38,395 nucleotides of DNA from Nitrosopumilales archaeon. Lineage in GTDB: Archaea > Thermoproteota > Nitrososphaeria > Nitrososphaerales > Nitrosopumilaceae. Location: positions 1 to 38,395 of the forward strand of contig JADNRU010000008.1 in assembly GCA_016276965.1 (NCBI GenBank), given 5' to 3'. The notes below the pieces were generated by a model. That model made no database searches. It worked only from the letters and a program-made list of their open reading frames with translations, and was not told the origin of the DNA. This document shows, in pieces, positions 38,361 through 38,395 of this stretch; positions within the stretch are counted from its first letter, which is position 1, and every line of letters begins with the position of its first letter. A program made the translations under genes and the position numbers.

Positions 38361-38395
38361 TTTCTTTTTCTCTTGGATAAAAGGCTCATAAGTCT

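Overview
The window is a compact, AT-rich stretch of archaeal chromosome. Gene content points to an ammonia-oxidising Nitrososphaerota (Thaumarchaeota) lineage close to Nitrosopumilus or Nitrosarchaeum. The pointers are archaeal/eukaryotic-type ribosomal proteins (eL32, eL19, P1), Cbf5, prefoldin alpha, archaeal AdkA and CMP kinase, F420 biosynthesis (CofE), archaeal AlaRS, DtdA, a two-subunit 2-oxoacid:ferredoxin oxidoreductase, and an intron-containing class II tRNA-Ser. The genus is inferred from gene content and style, not from any search. Many start codons lie about 24-28 nt downstream of a TATA-like box, as expected for leaderless archaeal mRNAs, and this spacing was used to choose several starts.

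Layout. (1) 1-9.5 kb is central metabolism and small proteins: a leuC/aconitase-family gene cut by the window edge, cofE, three proteins of unknown function and a 53-aa ribbon-helix-helix protein. An 8-cysteine microprotein then leads the 2-oxoacid oxidoreductase operon, followed by a 2-hydroxyacid dehydrogenase, a HutX/ChuX-like protein, an LhgO-type FAD oxidase and the tRNA-Ser(GGA). (2) 9.5-16.2 kb, all on the minus strand, is the distal 'spc' operon uL18-uS5-uL30-uL15-secY-adkA-DUF106-cmk-cbf5, tightly overlapped. (3) 16.5-19.1 kb is pfdA-ftsY-argF. (4) 19.2-23.6 kb holds a superoxide dismutase, a membrane-anchored subtilase and ATP-type PEP carboxykinase. (5) 23.7-30.1 kb holds eL32-eL19 (detached from the spc operon), ogt-dtdA, secE-spt5, uL11, an Lrp regulator, uL1-uL10, a UPF0126 membrane protein and P1. 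(6) 30.2-36.3 kb holds a conserved-looking unknown, alaS and leuS. (7) 36.5-38.4 kb is an accessory-looking end with a PII protein that has lost most of its T-loop, palindromic and direct repeats, and a minus-strand run of very small cysteine/histidine proteins, including a classical C2H2 zinc finger.

Most genes serve protein synthesis and export: ribosomal proteins, stalk, SecY/SecE, FtsY, a YidC-like DUF106 protein, Spt5, two tRNA synthetases, DtdA and Cbf5. No CRISPR array, insertion sequence, rRNA or recognisable prophage was seen. The most noteworthy items are the zinc-microprotein cluster, the repeats around the PII gene, a TATA box that appears to serve two divergent leaderless genes, the displaced acidic tail of FtsY, the 27-bp tandem repeat in Spt5, and the missing C-terminal stalk tail of uL10. 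Five genes shorter than 60 codons (RHH, two Cys-rich proteins, a zinc ribbon, the C2H2 finger) and SecE (57 aa) were found by direct translation.
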